From: Diaporthe sp. PMI_573
Taxonomy: Eukaryota; Ascomycota; Sordariomycetes; Diaporthales; Diaporthaceae
Direction of reading: 5' to 3'
NCBI GenBank assembly: GCA_021399435.1
Contig: JAJTUP010000037.1
Location: 558,001-622,000 of the forward strand
Length of the DNA stretch: 64,000 nucleotides
This document shows, one piece after another, positions 20,601 to 34,619 of the stretch. The translations under genes and the position numbers were made by a program. Below the pieces are notes generated by a model. That model had not been told where the DNA came from, did no database searches, and worked only from the letters and a program-made list of their open reading frames with translations. Within the stretch, counting starts at the first letter, position 1; every line of letters starts with the position of its first letter.

Positions 20601-23600
20601 ACAAGTCTCTGGCTGGGAGATGAGCAGAGGAGGAGGATTGGCCGTCGATTGCAAGCAACCTGGAACGTCGAGTCCGTAGCAGCAGGTGGGGAGTGGCTGT
20701 GCGTGGACCATCATTCATCTTGCTCTACGTACTGTGCTCTACAGGTATACTACACAGTATTCCGGCCCTGTGGGCTTGCAACGACAAGCATGGAGCTCAA
20801 ACTCGGGCTCCATTCGTTCCATGTCCTGTTCTCTGCTTCCATGGCTGCGTGTTACGGTTTCTACGCAGTAGCCCAGCCCCGGCAAGGTTTGATGAGGACC
20901 CGGCTGTCATTTATCACACATACAAGCGATGGATATCTACGACGTGCTCGCTCTACCACAGTACAGCAGGCCAGCCTTGTGCTGCGCTTGGATGTGCAGT
21001 GATGTGCAGTCGGTGGGACATCAAGCACATGCACGACCGACCGGATGAACTGAGAGTGATGGCTGGACTGTTGACATTGAATGACAATTCATGGGGGTAT
21101 TTTGTCACGAGCGAACATTCCCTCGCGACGATGAAACACGTTCGCCTGCCGTCTGCCGCATAGGGGCCACTCACCCCCCCCCCCGGCACGAGGCATTGAA
21201 GCAATCATCCATCCACCCTTGATGGTAGCTATGTAGTGTAAAGGACTGGTATCGTACCCTTGCCCTGCTGCCCTGCCAGGCCTGCCCAGGCTCACGATCG
21301 ACAGCACAGCCGAGAAGCAGGCGATCTATCCCGGATGGCCAACCCGCCCGGGCCACGGACACCGATCCGACGATGGAATGGCGGCCAACGCTCACATTGC
21401 AAGATGGGAAATGACTGCTGGGACCACCATGCTGCCATGTCAGCATGTACTGTGTACGCCCTCGAGCCCGTCGACTATCACTTTGCTCCCAGCCGCCATG
21501 GTCGGATGCAGTGGACTGTCAGACTGTCTGCTGCTCGGGTTGAAACGGTAGACTAGACAGACTACTGCCCACAGGCGGCGATTGCGCCAGGCGGCGGTCC
21601 CAATTTGCCACCTAAGGCCTCTCTACTACAATGTACCTAGGTACTATACCGTGTAACAGCCCGGCCTGCCAGCGTCAGACCAGCATGCACATTCACAGAT
21701 TGGTTGACGAGCCTCAGTTGGCCGGCTGATACCCGTCAATGTTGGACGTCAGGATGTGTAGACTAACTACCTAGTTAGTCTATGTGCTCAGGCAAGTCAG
21801 GTACTGTGCTGTGTAAAGTGCTGATCAACACTCGAATCCCTCCAGGCGTTGATGGCGTGCCCTGCCGATTGACACCAATCGCGGGCAGATTGGCCAGCAC
21901 TGGCTGCTCGTGTTTCGCCACAAAGGAGCTGCCCATTTACCCCTGACGCCTGCGCGCCGGGACACCCACTCTCCAATTGGCCGAACGAGACTAGCCAGGC
22001 TGGGCTAGCCGCACACTCCCATGCACGAGAGCTCGTAATGGGAATGCGAGGGACACGCAGCCACGACGGACTATGCTTGGAACAAGCTCAACGCGCAACA
22101 GTGGGCCGTGGATCGCGCCGTGCTCTAGGCCTGCAAGCCCAAAACAGAAGACAGAGGACAGAGAAGAAGAAAATGAAAAAGAAAAAAAAAAAAGGTCGTA
22201 TGAAAAGCATGCACGGCATGTCGAGTTCATGATCATCAAATTACGGTGGCCAGGTGGCCGCATGTACACCACAAAAGACCGCGAATCATCTCCCAGTGGC
22301 CAATCAACGAGCCCGTTAGTTCCATTCGGTCTAGGACCCAAGCGTGGCAAGTTGACGAGCTCTGGATGCTGTGGGAGACGGCAGAAGTCGGCTGCTCGTA
22401 CGGCAGCAAGCCTTTGGATCCTACTCATGATCCTCCAGAACACGCAGTCCCAGAGTCCCCATTCCATAGCGCTGTCGTATTGCTCAACTGCCACCACACC
22501 ACACCACTCACAAGGTTCATGCAAAAGGGTTGGGTACAGATAGTGCTGTGCTCTGCAGATGTGCATTTTGCGATACGAAGGCCTGCAGACCGTGACGGTA
22601 TATGCTTACCAATGCCCAGTCTGGCCTTCTTACTGAACCGGGCAGCTCTCCCAGAAATTTGGGATGCCCACCCTGCCGCCACCCACATGCGGTGGGTCTT
22701 CATGTTAAGGAGCGACCGTCCCAGCGGCCTATTTTAGATCAGCCAGGGATGCAGGGATACGCGCGCGCCGTCGTCGCCTTCGGGCTGGCACTGTGTTCCC
22801 TGTCTGTGTAATTCCCGGCACTTCCGTCCCTCCTGCACGGCTTGCTGGCCCTGGCAACGTCTCCCCAACGGCCTCCCAGACAACCGACGACTCGCCCAGC
22901 CCACTGGAGCACCACCGAATCACATGTGTGTAAAGCAGACTGCCCGTGTGTCCGCGACGGTCTTGCTCTGTTGCCCCCAGCTACAGTGTTGCGCGGCCGC
23001 CACGCCTTCATATACTGTGGTTGTGTCCTGTAGCCAGCGCCTCTCTGCACACGGAGTGCACATGGTGTCTGTCTTCGTCATCGCAGCCGAGAAAAGAGGA
23101 ACAGAGACGGCTAGGTGCCAAGCATGGCGGACGTTTGTCGCAGTCCGACCGGGCACCGCCGCGGCGCCACCAACTGCTGGACACTCCACGGCCGCACGCC
23201 TGCAAGTAACTTCCAGCTTATCTGCAGCGCAGTGGGCAGTTGTGCTCTCGTCTGAGCGTTCCTCACGGTGATATGACCAATTGAGTTTCACGTCTCATGC
23301 ACGGCTTTACAGTACCCTCTTCTGCCGCGCGTGCAGAGGCTGCTGTGTATGATGGTATAGTCCAGCTCGCCATTCACACGGTAATGCAGACCAGGTGCGG
23401 TATGGTGCATAGCTTTCGGCCCTAGTTGGAGGTGCTGTGTAAGACACCCGATTTCAACGATGCTCCACATCTTGTCCTGTCCACCCAAGCCTGCGCCTCA
23501 AGCAGACAAAACATATCCCGGGAGTACAGATTCATTCGTGGTTCAAAGGCGCCGGTCGTGGAACAGGCCGGATCTGTGCGGAGCTTTCAAGATTGTGAGG

Positions 23601-24138
23601 TCACCTATTGTACAGACTTGGTAATATCAAGCTTACTAAGTGATGAGTGTGGGTGTGAACGCACTTGCATATCATGTGCCCGTCCCGGCGGAGAACCTGA
23701 AGGTGACAGTTGAGCATCAGGAGCATTCCAGGAGAGCCTGTGAGGACGATGGTTCACCAAGGGACAAGAGAGAAAAACCGCTCTCCAGACCTTTTTTTCA
23801 CATAGTGATTCTTGAATTACACAAGAGGCTCTCTCATGATCAGACCTTTGCGTGTACACTCAGACGATTAGAGTATGAGTCTGGTTGGTATCTGCGTCGG
23901 AGAACATTTGAACGGGCCGTAGTGGTGCAATTTCGGTGCTTCCGCCTGCGGCAGGCCGTTGCCGTGGAAACATGTTTACCAAGCCCACGGACGGCCCCCA
24001 TTATTTTGTCTAGCAAGAACCATCTCGCTTGAGAGTACCTATGGACTTTGCATTTACAGAGCGATGCTGCATCCATCATCTTACTCCTTGAATTATTATC
24101 TCCGTTGGTTTCTTCGGGCTTGAAAGGATTTCACAGCT
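20601..24138. other. Gene-free region of about 3.5 kb
   Basis: No supported gene on either strand. Open frames are all under about 190 codons, overlap each other and have no recognisable motif or splice partner. There is a run of 12 C at 21173-21184 and an A-rich stretch near 22170-22195. Repeated CTACCTAGTTAG and GTACCTAGGTAC palindromic motifs occur near 21630-21780. The right end carries the promoter of the SprT gene. Confidence 0.5.
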
Positions 24139-26053
24139 ATGGCTAGAGCCAGGCGCATTGTGGTCGATTCGGACGATGACGACTTCCCAGAACTGCAGGA
24201 TTTAGGCAGGAACAGAGAAGGGCAAAGTAGGAGTCTCGGCCTACCAGCAGCATCACAACCAGAGTATGTCTCCAGCAGAGGAACAGTCAGGAGGCGCAGA
24301 CTCGGAGCATTATCCGACAAAACGTTGCTCCGACCCGCAATGGACAGGGTGCCCTCGCGGACCATCTTTGACGATGATGGAGAAGACTCCGCCAGACCTC
24401 GTCGCACTGAGCTCAGGATCACCAAGCCAAGGCCTGTGGTCAAGAGCGTCGAGTTCGACCACGCCTCAGATACCGATTCGATGCACGAGGAGACGTTCAT
24501 CGAAGACTTCTGTGGCGATGACGGGTCCGACTTCGAGGCCAGTAGGGTCTCGGGTTCAGATGAGGCCGACTCATCAGACGAGGAGCCCCTTCAAAGGTCT
24601 CCATCAAGGTCTAAGAGGCAAGGTTCCGAAGGCAGTGGGATTAACAGGCCTGGGCAATCGAAGCGTAGCCCTAGTCCGAGTGCGCAATTATTAGCGGAAG
24701 CGATTGAGGCGCAAGAGCGGAATGATCAACCGCCGTCTGGCAGTGAAGACGGCAGGTCCAAGAACAAGACGGCATCCAGGAAGACAAGCAATTCAAGGGA
24801 CATCACGCCATCAGACCTCACAAGGCCGCTCTCGAGATTAGACATGTAAGTCTGCCTTTCCCTTCTGGCATCTCAGGTTGCTGACGAGGCCGTGCAGACG
24901 TGACTTAGAACCGCTGAGGCCTCAAGAGTCCTTGTCAAAGGTCGAGCGACCAAACACACCACCGTCTCCACCTCCACAGCGCAAGAATTCGAGCCTAGTA
25001 TCTCCGAGCAAGAAGATACCACGCATACCAGCAACGCCCCATCATCCTGACGTGGAGACCTTTTGGGACCAAGAATTCATTGATGACTGGAACGATGAGC
25101 ACTCGCCCAAGAAGCAGCTCTTCCTGCCGTCCGTCGGTGGAAGCCCACCCAAGAAACAGGCCAGCCCCAGCAAGAAGGGCGAGCCCAGTGCGGCGGCGAT
25201 AGCCAAGGCTGCGAAGAAGGCCTTCGAGCAGTCCAAGCATGACCTCGCCGACAAGTTCTTGCGCGAACTCGACACGCACATCACAGACGGCAAGATATCG
25301 GAGCTCTCGGCTGCGACGGGCGGAATCCGCATCGACTGGACCAACAAGCTGAACACGACGGCCGGGCGGGCTAATTGGAAGCGCGAGACGACCAAGCGCA
25401 AGGACGGCGAGACGGGCGCGGTCACGTCGGTGCGGTACAAGCACCACGCGTCGATCGAGCTGGCGGAGAAGGTCATCGACGACGAGGGCCGCCTGCTCAA
25501 CGTCATCGCGCACGAGTTCTGCCACCTGGCGAACTTCATGGTCAGCGGGGTTACCACAAACCCGCACGGCAAGGAGTTCAAGGCCTGGGCGGCCAAGGTC
25601 ACCCGTCGCTTCGGCAGCCGGGGCATCGAGGTGACCACCAAGCACAGCTACGACATCGACTTCAAGTACGTATGGGAGTGCACGGCGTGCGGGCTCGAGT
25701 TCAAGCGGCACTCCAAGAGCATTCACACCGACCGGCACCGCTGCGGCGCCTGCAAGAGCGAGCTGCGGCAGACCAAGCCCGTGCCAAGGTGCAAACCGGC
25801 CAAAGAATCCGAGTATCAGAAATTCATGAAGGAGCAGATGAAGTTGATCAAGCAGGAGAACCCAACAAGTCCTCAGAAGGAAATCATGAAGATGGTTGCA
25901 ACGCGGTGGTCTCAGAAGGAGAAGGACACGAGCACGGGGAGTAAGAAGCCGACATCATCGTCACAATCTAGCAATGATGGCAGCAGCAAACCACACAAGG
26001 TCGAGGGTGTGGCGCGGGCTCTCGACAAGCTGGCACTGATAGATCTGACTTGA
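24139..26053 (+). CDS. SprT-like zinc metalloprotease with HMG-box-like tail
   Basis: Exons are 24139-24845 and 24898-26053 (intron gtaagt...gtgcag, 52 nt), giving 620 residues. The first 320 or so residues are acidic, Ser-rich and disordered, starting MARARRIVVDSDDDDFPE. The SprT-like domain follows, with the zinc-protease motif HEFCHLANF around residue 440. A zinc ribbon (CTACGLEF ... HRCGAC, about 497-520) comes next. Then a helical stretch, YQKFMKEQMKLIKQENP ... WSQKEK (about 540-575), resembles an HMG box. This arrangement matches the GCNA/fungal SprT group rather than Spartan or Wss1. Family members cut proteins cross-linked to DNA and act in the nucleus; that role is inferred. The catalytic HExxH residues are intact. 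It is convergent with the Mog1 gene. Confidence 0.9.
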
Positions 26054-26389
26054 AGAACTGGCTTTGCCCAAAAGGAAAATATTCAGGTCGCTGATTCGTT
26101 GATCATTCAGGACCGACGATCTTCCTCGAGTGCACTGTTTATAGCTCCAGCGTAGGATATGGTCCAGAGATACTCTTTTCTCCTGACAACTGAGCGATGA
26201 ATTCCTCCGCGCTGTCATCCTATTGATGCAATGATGCACCAGATAACAGGCATTTCTGAGTCGAAGTTTATTCGTGACTTCATGATATTCATAGCGTAAC
26301 AATTTCCACAGGTACATCCCAGCTCATTTGCAGAAGGGGGTATCACTCTCGGTCCAAATGTCTGCACTTTCTCCGGCTTCCTGGCTCCT
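26054..26389. other. Convergent 3' flanks of SprT and Mog1 genes
   Basis: 336 nt between two convergent stop codons, expected to hold both 3' UTRs and polyadenylation sites. Nothing else seen. Confidence 0.5.
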
Positions 26390-27176
26390 TTAGATCTCAT
26401 TGAACAAGTGCCAGTCGTTCACCCTGAACGTCTCCCAGATCTTGGCCGCATCCTCGACCGCAGCCCCGATGAGCTTGCCCTGCTTGCCGAGCTGCAGATC
26501 AACCTCCTCGTCGTCGTACTCGCCCTTGATGTGCGGCACGTTGACCGTGATGAGTATGTCAGTTAGCTCCTTCTCGAGGCGCAAGAGCGTCAGGATGATG
26601 GCTGTGAAGTCCGGAGCGCCGGATCTGTTGGACGGGTCGGGTGGCGGGGTCTGCGTCGCGATGAGGGTGTAGGCGGGAATTTGTACGCTGCGCCAAATCC
26701 AAGAAAAGAGCGTCAGTCAACAACCGCGGGGATTGGGGTTGGGGAGCACCCGGCGCGGGCGCCCAGGCAGACGTACTCAAGCTTGGAGAAGGACGTTTCT
26801 GTCGAGTTCCACACCTTGACAGTGTCGACGTCGGTACCGACCAGCTCCTCTAGATGTGTGGTCAGGGCCTTGCCGTCGATCTCTGGGGAGCTGCCGGGTC
26901 CGCCAACGCGCTCAGTTATGTCGAAGATGATGCTTGTGAAACCGTCCTTGTCGATGAACACCTCTTGGGCGTCGGGGACCTGCCGAAGCGTGCTGTTGTT
27001 TTTGTCAGCAAGTTGGAACTCTCGCGACGTCTGGATGCAGAGACGTTGCCCCGGCTGAATCGCAGTCGTGCGACGCGACGGACCCGCGCATACCTGACAT
27101 CGGCGAACTGCTCAGGCAGGTCGCATTCCAGCGCCCCGCCAAACAGCTTGGTGCGCTTGTAGACGGTCTCGGCCAT
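26390..27176 (-). CDS. MOG1: Ran-binding nuclear import factor Mog1, 3 exons
   Basis: Exons are 27094-27176, 26777-26992 and 26390-26687; introns are 101 and 89 nt; 198 residues. Family features are the N-terminal RTKLFGGALECDLPEQF, the joined DVSTLRQVPDAQEVFIDKDG spanning intron 1, and the conserved C-terminal strand region around LLRLEKELTDILITVNVP. Mog1 binds the GTPase Ran, promotes nucleotide release and supports nuclear protein import. Length fits (about 190-220 residues). The C-terminus ends HLFNEI. It shares a divergent promoter with the HIT gene to the right. Confidence 0.9.
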
Positions 27177-27897
27177 GTTGACTTGGGTTTCGGCGTGCAG
27201 GCGGGCGAGTTACTGGGCCCGGGCTACTAAGCAATAAGCCTGGATGCAAATGGCCTTTTCGAATGTTGTGAGTGGAATGCCGCAGTTTTGAAGAGCGTTG
27301 AGAAGGAAGCATTCAGTCACAAAGGCGTTTCACGGCTAGGCAAGGCAACTCAGCCCCTCCAAGACAGCGGGGCTGGCGATGATGTAAGAAGCCCAGTTGC
27401 CCTTGGTCCAGGTTGCACAATGCCACTCGCGGCACAAGACATTCAAGGAAGAGGGGAAACAAACACGACAAATTGCGGTCGTGCAGGTCTCAAAATTACA
27501 GGAATCAAGAGCGATAAATCAGCCAAAAAGAGTATGCATGAGCAAAACCATGGGCAAAACATGAATCGAACCTGGGGTGCCCAGACGAGAAGTGCCAAAG
27601 ATTGGTAGAATGGAATTTGTTGGGTCATCCCACGGTCACATCTGGTAAAAGGCAAGAGGTGAGTTCGCTGGGGAGATCCCATTCCGACTGGGGCAGAGTT
27701 TTGCAACACTATATACCTATTCCAAATACCCAACATTCGCGTTCCTGTTGATGTCAGACCCCCTCACAGACAGTCTGCACCCTCGCCGACACATCTCCGT
27801 CAGGACCTCGACTGCAAAACATATCCTCACGACTCTAGTCTACCTCCCAGAAACCCAATTGCCTATCCCCCACATATTCCCCTTCAAGGACGCGCGC
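27177..27897. promoter_or_regulatory. Divergent promoter region of Mog1 and HIT genes
   Basis: 720 nt between two divergent starts. The HIT side has a C-rich leader close to its ATG. No other gene seen, and no individual regulatory site can be assigned. Confidence 0.4.
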
Positions 27898-28789
27898 ATG
27901 TCCAGCAGAATGGCGACCTGCATCTTCTGCAAGATCATCAAGGGTGTGTGACGTCCTCGCGGCTCAAGTGACATGACATTGCATGTTCAAACCCCAAGAA
28001 CCTTGATGGCTCACACCACGGCTCAATGCAGGCGAGATCCCTTCCTTCAAGCTCTTCGAGAGCGAGAAGACGCTGGCCTTTATGGACATCCAGCCCCTGA
28101 GCAAGGGCCATGCTGTACGTCCAGCCAGCCTGCCCTGAAATGCCTCCGCCCGATCCGCTGCACCCCGCGTATCTTCTAACCCACCCACTCGCACACAACA
28201 GCTCATCATCCCCAAATTCCACGGCGAGAAGCTGGCCGACATCCCAGATGAGCACCTGACCGAGCTCCTGGTACGTTCAATCTTGCCACAGTGTTGCTTC
28301 CTCGATTCTTGGTCTCATTGTCTTCATGAACTCACAATACGTACATAGCCCGTCGCGAAGAAGATCGCTATCGCCTCCGGCGCAGTTGACTACAACATCC
28401 TGCAGAACAACGGCAGGGCCGCGCACCAGGAGGTTGGACATGTAAGTCCCTTTCGTGAGAAGCCATGAGCCACCGGGAGCTAACGATGCAATTAGGTTCA
28501 TGTTCACATTGTAAGTAGGCGTGGGACGGCACGACTCGACTGGCAACAACAGCCCCCCAACCACCCCCCCCAATCCCCTCAAGAGAAAAGTCGGGACCAA
28601 AGTGATCAACGATGGATCAAAAGGCTGCGAAGTTTGATTCACCAAGTCACGATGGCTAATTGGTGTCCCCCACGGGTTCAGATCCCGAAGCCAAACGAGA
28701 CTGAAGGTCTAGGCATCGGCTGGCCTCAGCAGAAGCTGGAAATGGACGAGCTCAAGGCTCTTGCCGAGCAGATCAAGAGTAGGATGTAA
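27898..28789 (+). CDS. HIT-family (Hint-type) nucleotide hydrolase, 6 exons
   Basis: Exons are 27898-27943, 28032-28114, 28202-28270, 28349-28441, 28496-28510 and 28682-28789. They sum to 138 codons, or 137 residues. Motifs in order are CIFCKIIKGEIPSFKLFE (zinc-type Cys pair), LAFMDIQPLSKGHALIIPK, YNILQNNGRAAHQEVGH and the catalytic HVHVHIIPKP. Exon 5 is only 15 nt and encodes VHVHI, the core of the histidine triad. Hint proteins hydrolyse adenosine 5'-phosphoramidates and acyl-adenylates; they are small homodimers of about 120-140 residues. An alternative start at 27910 (MATCIFC) would shorten the protein by four residues and is equally plausible. Five introns in under 900 bp is unusually dense for this window. 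Confidence 0.93.
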
Positions 28790-28983
28790 GAAGTCGGCTC
28801 GTGGACGCAGCTACGAGATCCATCCACTGCCATACTGTCCATAGACTCACCGCGCTTGAAATTTTCAAAGCCCTCAGCCTGAGCAGAAGAGCAGCCGGGG
28901 TCCTTGTTGTCTTTCTGCAGTGTTGCAACTGCTGGAACCTCTATTTTACGACTGCGCGATATATACGTCTACCTCCGTGATCA

Positions 28984-30850
<1,867 letters not shown>

Positions 30851-32076
30851 GGAGACAAATGCGATACAGAGTAAGATATACTGTCCGAGACGGCCTAGGA
30901 GGCGCAGTCCGGAGGATCAGAGAAGCTACCTATCTCGGACAGCTGTCAGCACAGGACAGCCTGCAGGGCCAACGGGGAACCCGGATGGCAATCGCAGAGG
31001 CGCGAGCTGAGACGTCCGAGCAGTCGGGAATGACGAGGAAGCCGGGACCGGTGATGGATTGGGGGCGTAGCTGTAGGCGTAGATGTAGGCGCATGCGCAT
31101 GCGTATGCGTAGACGTACGGTAGATGTACAGACAGGCCAAGAGTTGGACAAGACAGCTTGGGAGCCAGCTTCAGAGCCGGGGATCGCGATTGCACCACCT
31201 CGTGGTTAACGAACAGGCTAGGTGGGCGAGCGACCAAGGGCTGTTCTACTTAAGCATATGCCCGTCCGTGCTCGTATATTTTTCGTACACAGGGCGGCAA
31301 TGAGAGGAGGAGGGACGAACAACAAGGGCACGAGGGTCTGGACAGGGCAGTGGAACTAGCCCCCGAGCGCTCCGTGGCGAGGTGAAGGGCGGGAGTCGGG
31401 TGAGAGGGAGAGAGGACAGGGCGGCCCGTCGAGGGTGAGGGAGCTGGGAGCTGTGGACCTGATGAGGGACATCCGGAGTAGGAGTACACAGTAGGAGGGT
31501 GAGAGAAATTGGTCCCCGTGCCTGGGGCCGAGTCTCCAGGGCTGGCGGGGTCGGCCAAGACTGGAACCCGCAAGCCCACATCGCATTCGTGCCTTGGAAT
31601 GATCATCGAAATGCAGAATGAGATGTGCCTCCATGCCTGGCGCAGCTAGACCGACAAGGCCGAATGTCCCACCAGGACAAAGGACTCCAGGGGGGCTTGA
31701 TTTCTATAGCCCGTCAAGCCCGTCTTGTCCAGTGTCACCGGGTGCCAAGTCCTGTGATCCAAGGCGGGGGGGTAGCAGCTGGGTGGCCCGGGACAGCTCG
31801 GCAGCTGGGGCTGGCAGCCCGCCCCCCTGGAACAGGGACCCCTCCAGCAACTCCAGCACGGTGAGCACGTGCCAAGGCCCCCGAATTAGGTAGGCCAGAG
31901 GTTGTCGATAGCTGCCCCTCCAACGACTTGTGAGCCGAGACAACAACGCGTCAGAGCCGTCCCGGGGCAGCACACCTACCCATCCAGGCCAGAGTCCGCC
32001 CAGCTCAGCCTCAAGATCGCGACGAGTACGGCACGGCCTCTCCATTCACGTCTTTCAATCAATAAGGCCAAGAACC
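30851..32076. promoter_or_regulatory. Divergent promoter region of Sec14-like and Dam1 genes
   Basis: 1.2 kb between divergent starts, with a hexamer-like tandem array at 31065-31130. GC-rich and CT-rich leaders lie on both sides. Several overlapping frames are open but motif-free. An in-frame upstream extension before the Dam1 ATG (from 31930) is Ser/Arg-rich and is treated as leader. Confidence 0.4.
31065..31130. repeat. Imperfect 6-nt tandem array (GCGTAG / GCGCAT variants)
   Basis: Alternating GTAGGC, GTAGAT, GCATGC and GTATGC units, with a palindromic GCATGCGCATGC core around 31091. Simple-sequence DNA in a promoter region. Confidence 0.7.
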
Positions 32077-32842
32077 ATGTCACAGGAGAGAAAGCGTTCG
32101 ACATCGCGGACAAGGGTCTCGCGCCCGACTACGCCTCTGCGGCCCTCATCTCGCTCCTCCTTTCGCGACTCAGCCAGGGCGAGCACCAGCGGCGGGCCCT
32201 CATTCCCTCTCAATGCCTTCGAGCCCGCCTTTGCTGAGCTGTCTGATGCCATGTCCGACCTCGAGGCCAACATGATGCATTTCCAGCTCATGCATGAGAG
32301 CCTGGCCCGCTTCAGCGAGAGCTTCGCCAGCTTCATGTATGGTCTCAACATGAATGCCTTTTGTGTCGACTTCCCTGAGGTGCGATCCGTCTATCCACCT
32401 TTACCGACCGACTTCGGTCGGCATCTTGTTGAAACCTTGGGTGCAGTTTGTTAACACATCAGCCAGGGGCCCATACCAGAGTCGTTCCGAAGGGCAAGGC
32501 AACAAGAGGAACAGGCGGCAACGCAGATCCATGACACAAAGTCTGCGGGGGACCCCGATGGCGAGACCACATTCATGTAATTGGCCCGACCCGCGCAGGA
32601 CCTGACCGCACAGGAAGCTGAATAACCGTGCTTGTAGGACCACAGATACGTCCTTCGTTGACAACCCCTCTTCGACGAGGACAGCGGCTCCCAAGTTCCA
32701 GACCCCAGCCCCAAAGACGAGGACATCACGGGTGCCTGCGCCGTCCAACCGTGGCGGTAGCCAGTCCCGAGGAGGCCGCGGTCCCACACGTGGCACGCGG
32801 CCTAGTAGGCTTGCGGCACCAAGGGCCAGAGGCATCAGATGA
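32077..32842 (+). CDS. DAM1: DASH complex subunit Dam1, 3 exons
   Basis: Exons are 32077-32379, 32467-32576 and 32638-32842; introns are 87 and 61 nt; 205 residues. The N-terminus is Ser/Arg/Thr-rich (MSQERKRSTSRTRVSRPTT). The conserved Dam1 domain follows: FAELSDAMSDLEANMMHF, then LMHESLARFSESFASFMYG and LNMNAFCVDFPEGPIPESF across intron 1. The tail is basic, Gly/Arg/Pro-rich and disordered. The DASH/Dam1 ring couples kinetochores to microtubules in mitosis and is specific to fungi. Dam1 is the main Aurora B (Ipl1) target, and Ser/Thr within basic stretches here could serve as such sites, which is inference. The length is usual for filamentous ascomycetes and shorter than in budding yeast. 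Confidence 0.93.
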
Positions 32843-33484
32843 AGCACGCGTCAGTGTTGGAGAGCATTCTGCCATGGCAAGCCGCGTAAGGCTTGCCGCA
32901 GTGCAAGCTGTGGTGATTCCAAAGCCCTTGTAATGTGCACCGAAGAGCAAGCACAAGGAGCTATGAATGAGTCCTCTTGGACGAGAGGATCATTTAAGGT
33001 AGCTAGCGGCCATACCCGTTGCGGACTCAGTACGCATCAGTCGACTGTGTATCGCGCCTCGGAGGAGGACTGAGGTTCCCCCAGAAGCTGGTCAGAAAGG
33101 TCACGGCATGTGCTTGTTTGGATCAAGGGCTTCCGATTCCTCGGCCTTGTTAAATTTAGATAGATAATGACGCGCCGCCGTTTATGACAAGTGAAAAGTT
33201 GCACCGTATCTGTCCGTCCTCTTGACCGAGTCCCACGTGCCCAGCTCGTCTTCTTTGTGCTGTGTGACCCGGGAGACTCCATCCCGGAGCGTAGTCCCAG
33301 CTTGCGCGCCGGGCCGCCGAACAAGACCCACCCTCCCATTCCTTCAACGGACAGGTACCCTCATCAGCCTTCTCGTTCCCGTTGCCCGCACGTCAATGTC
33401 AATCTAAAAAAGGGGTTGGGTTTTATTCAACGTCTCTTTGCGCGAGTTTCTGTTAGTCTTTCCGCGTACAGATTACATATCCTC
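32843..33484. other. Intergenic between Dam1 and UPF0235 genes
   Basis: 3' flank of Dam1 and promoter of the next plus-strand gene. The frame of the next gene is open upstream to 33191, but that part has no conserved content. No other gene seen. Confidence 0.5.
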
Positions 33485-33982
33485 ATGTCTTCACACCGAG
33501 TGCTGCAATACGTTGCCGGGGCAAAGAAGAAGCCTCCGACGGTCTACTTGCGTTGTCACGTCAAACCAGGTGCAAGCAAGGTACGGGAGGGCATCACCGC
33601 TTTAACTGATAGTACTATTGAGCTCTGCGTGTCTGCCGTCCCTAAGGATGGCGAGTCTAACAAGGCTGTCCTGGCCGTTCTGAGCGAGGTGAGTCCTTGG
33701 CGCTCAAATCAAGTCTCCGCCGCTCCGGCTGCCTCAGGCCACACGCACTCTATAGTTTTCGTGTCGTTATCATCGATTGAAAACCCTCGTCTGCAGCAGG
33801 AGGACTGACATCGGGCTCAGGCACTCGACGTCCCAAAGTCAGATCTCCAAATCACCCGAGGTGCTAAATCCAGAGACAAGGTCATCGCTCTTGCCGGCAA
33901 GGCCGTCTCGGTCGGCGAGGCGGAGTGTGTCAGCCTGCTGTTGAAGCGACTTGACGATGCGGTCGAGTCCAAGGACTCTTGA
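33485..33982 (+). CDS. UPF0235/DUF167 family protein (YggU/C15orf40-like), 2 exons
   Basis: Exons are 33485-33688 and 33821-33982; intron 132 nt (gtgagt...ctcag); 121 residues. DUF167 signatures are [13 protein letters not shown] near residue 20, the middle [23 protein letters not shown] (the conserved P-DG-AN-A-L pattern with Ser-Asn here), and the C-terminal [14 protein letters not shown], typical of the family's final strand. Members are small conserved proteins from bacteria to humans with no settled biochemical role. The start is the ATG of [10 protein letters not shown]; the open frame upstream has no conserved content. Confidence 0.88.
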
Positions 33983-34619
33983 TTCAGGTAGTTACTGTAA
34001 CGAGCATGGCATGGCAAGAGTTCGACGCGAATCGGGGACACCCAGATCTGGGGATACGGACACCAGGAGAGAAATGCTGGTGTTCAAGGGAGTGTGATCG
34101 TGAGTACCGTGTTCTAATGACGCAGGCTGCCTATCCGGCCTCGAAGCTGCTCGCAACAAAGTCCGCTTTTAGTCTCTGGCAGCGAAATCAACGACACGGG
34201 TCGCGTCCAGGATGGAACCGGGAGCTCATGAAATACCAGCAATGATGTTCGAGGGCACACATAAAAGCCTTCATCCACTCATAGACAGTACAGCCCAAGC
34301 ACAATACCTCAAAGCATGTACGGGATCGTGGACGGACTGAGAGTCGATGAGAGTGGGCATGTCGGCAAGGTCACCAGTCCCGCGCGAAAGAGCGAATTTT
34401 GAACACAAGAGTGGTACGGCGGTGCCCATGTGTTCTGTGCCTTCGTTCCGCCTGCGTTGCGCGGCCTGGTGTTTGAGGACAGGCTGTTCATATGTTCACA
34501 AGGCGCAACATAATCACGGACCGAGATCTCAGACTTTGCATCGATTGGTTTTAAATTCCGCATATGGTCAGTCCATTTTACAAATGACCTACTAGCCTAA
34601 GCTTCCGCGCCCGATGGCA
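33983..34619. other. Convergent 3' region of UPF0235 and peroxiredoxin genes
   Basis: 637 nt between two convergent stops; no supported gene or repeat. Confidence 0.5.

Noticed and set aside
28640..28700. tRNA-like B-box GGTTCAGATCCC
   Set aside because: It is the acceptor end of an intron in the HIT gene, with no matching A-box or acceptor-stem pairing.
33191..33484. N-terminal extension of the UPF0235 protein to an upstream ATG
   Set aside because: The frame is open, but the added residues have no conserved content and the family starts near MSSHRVLQ.
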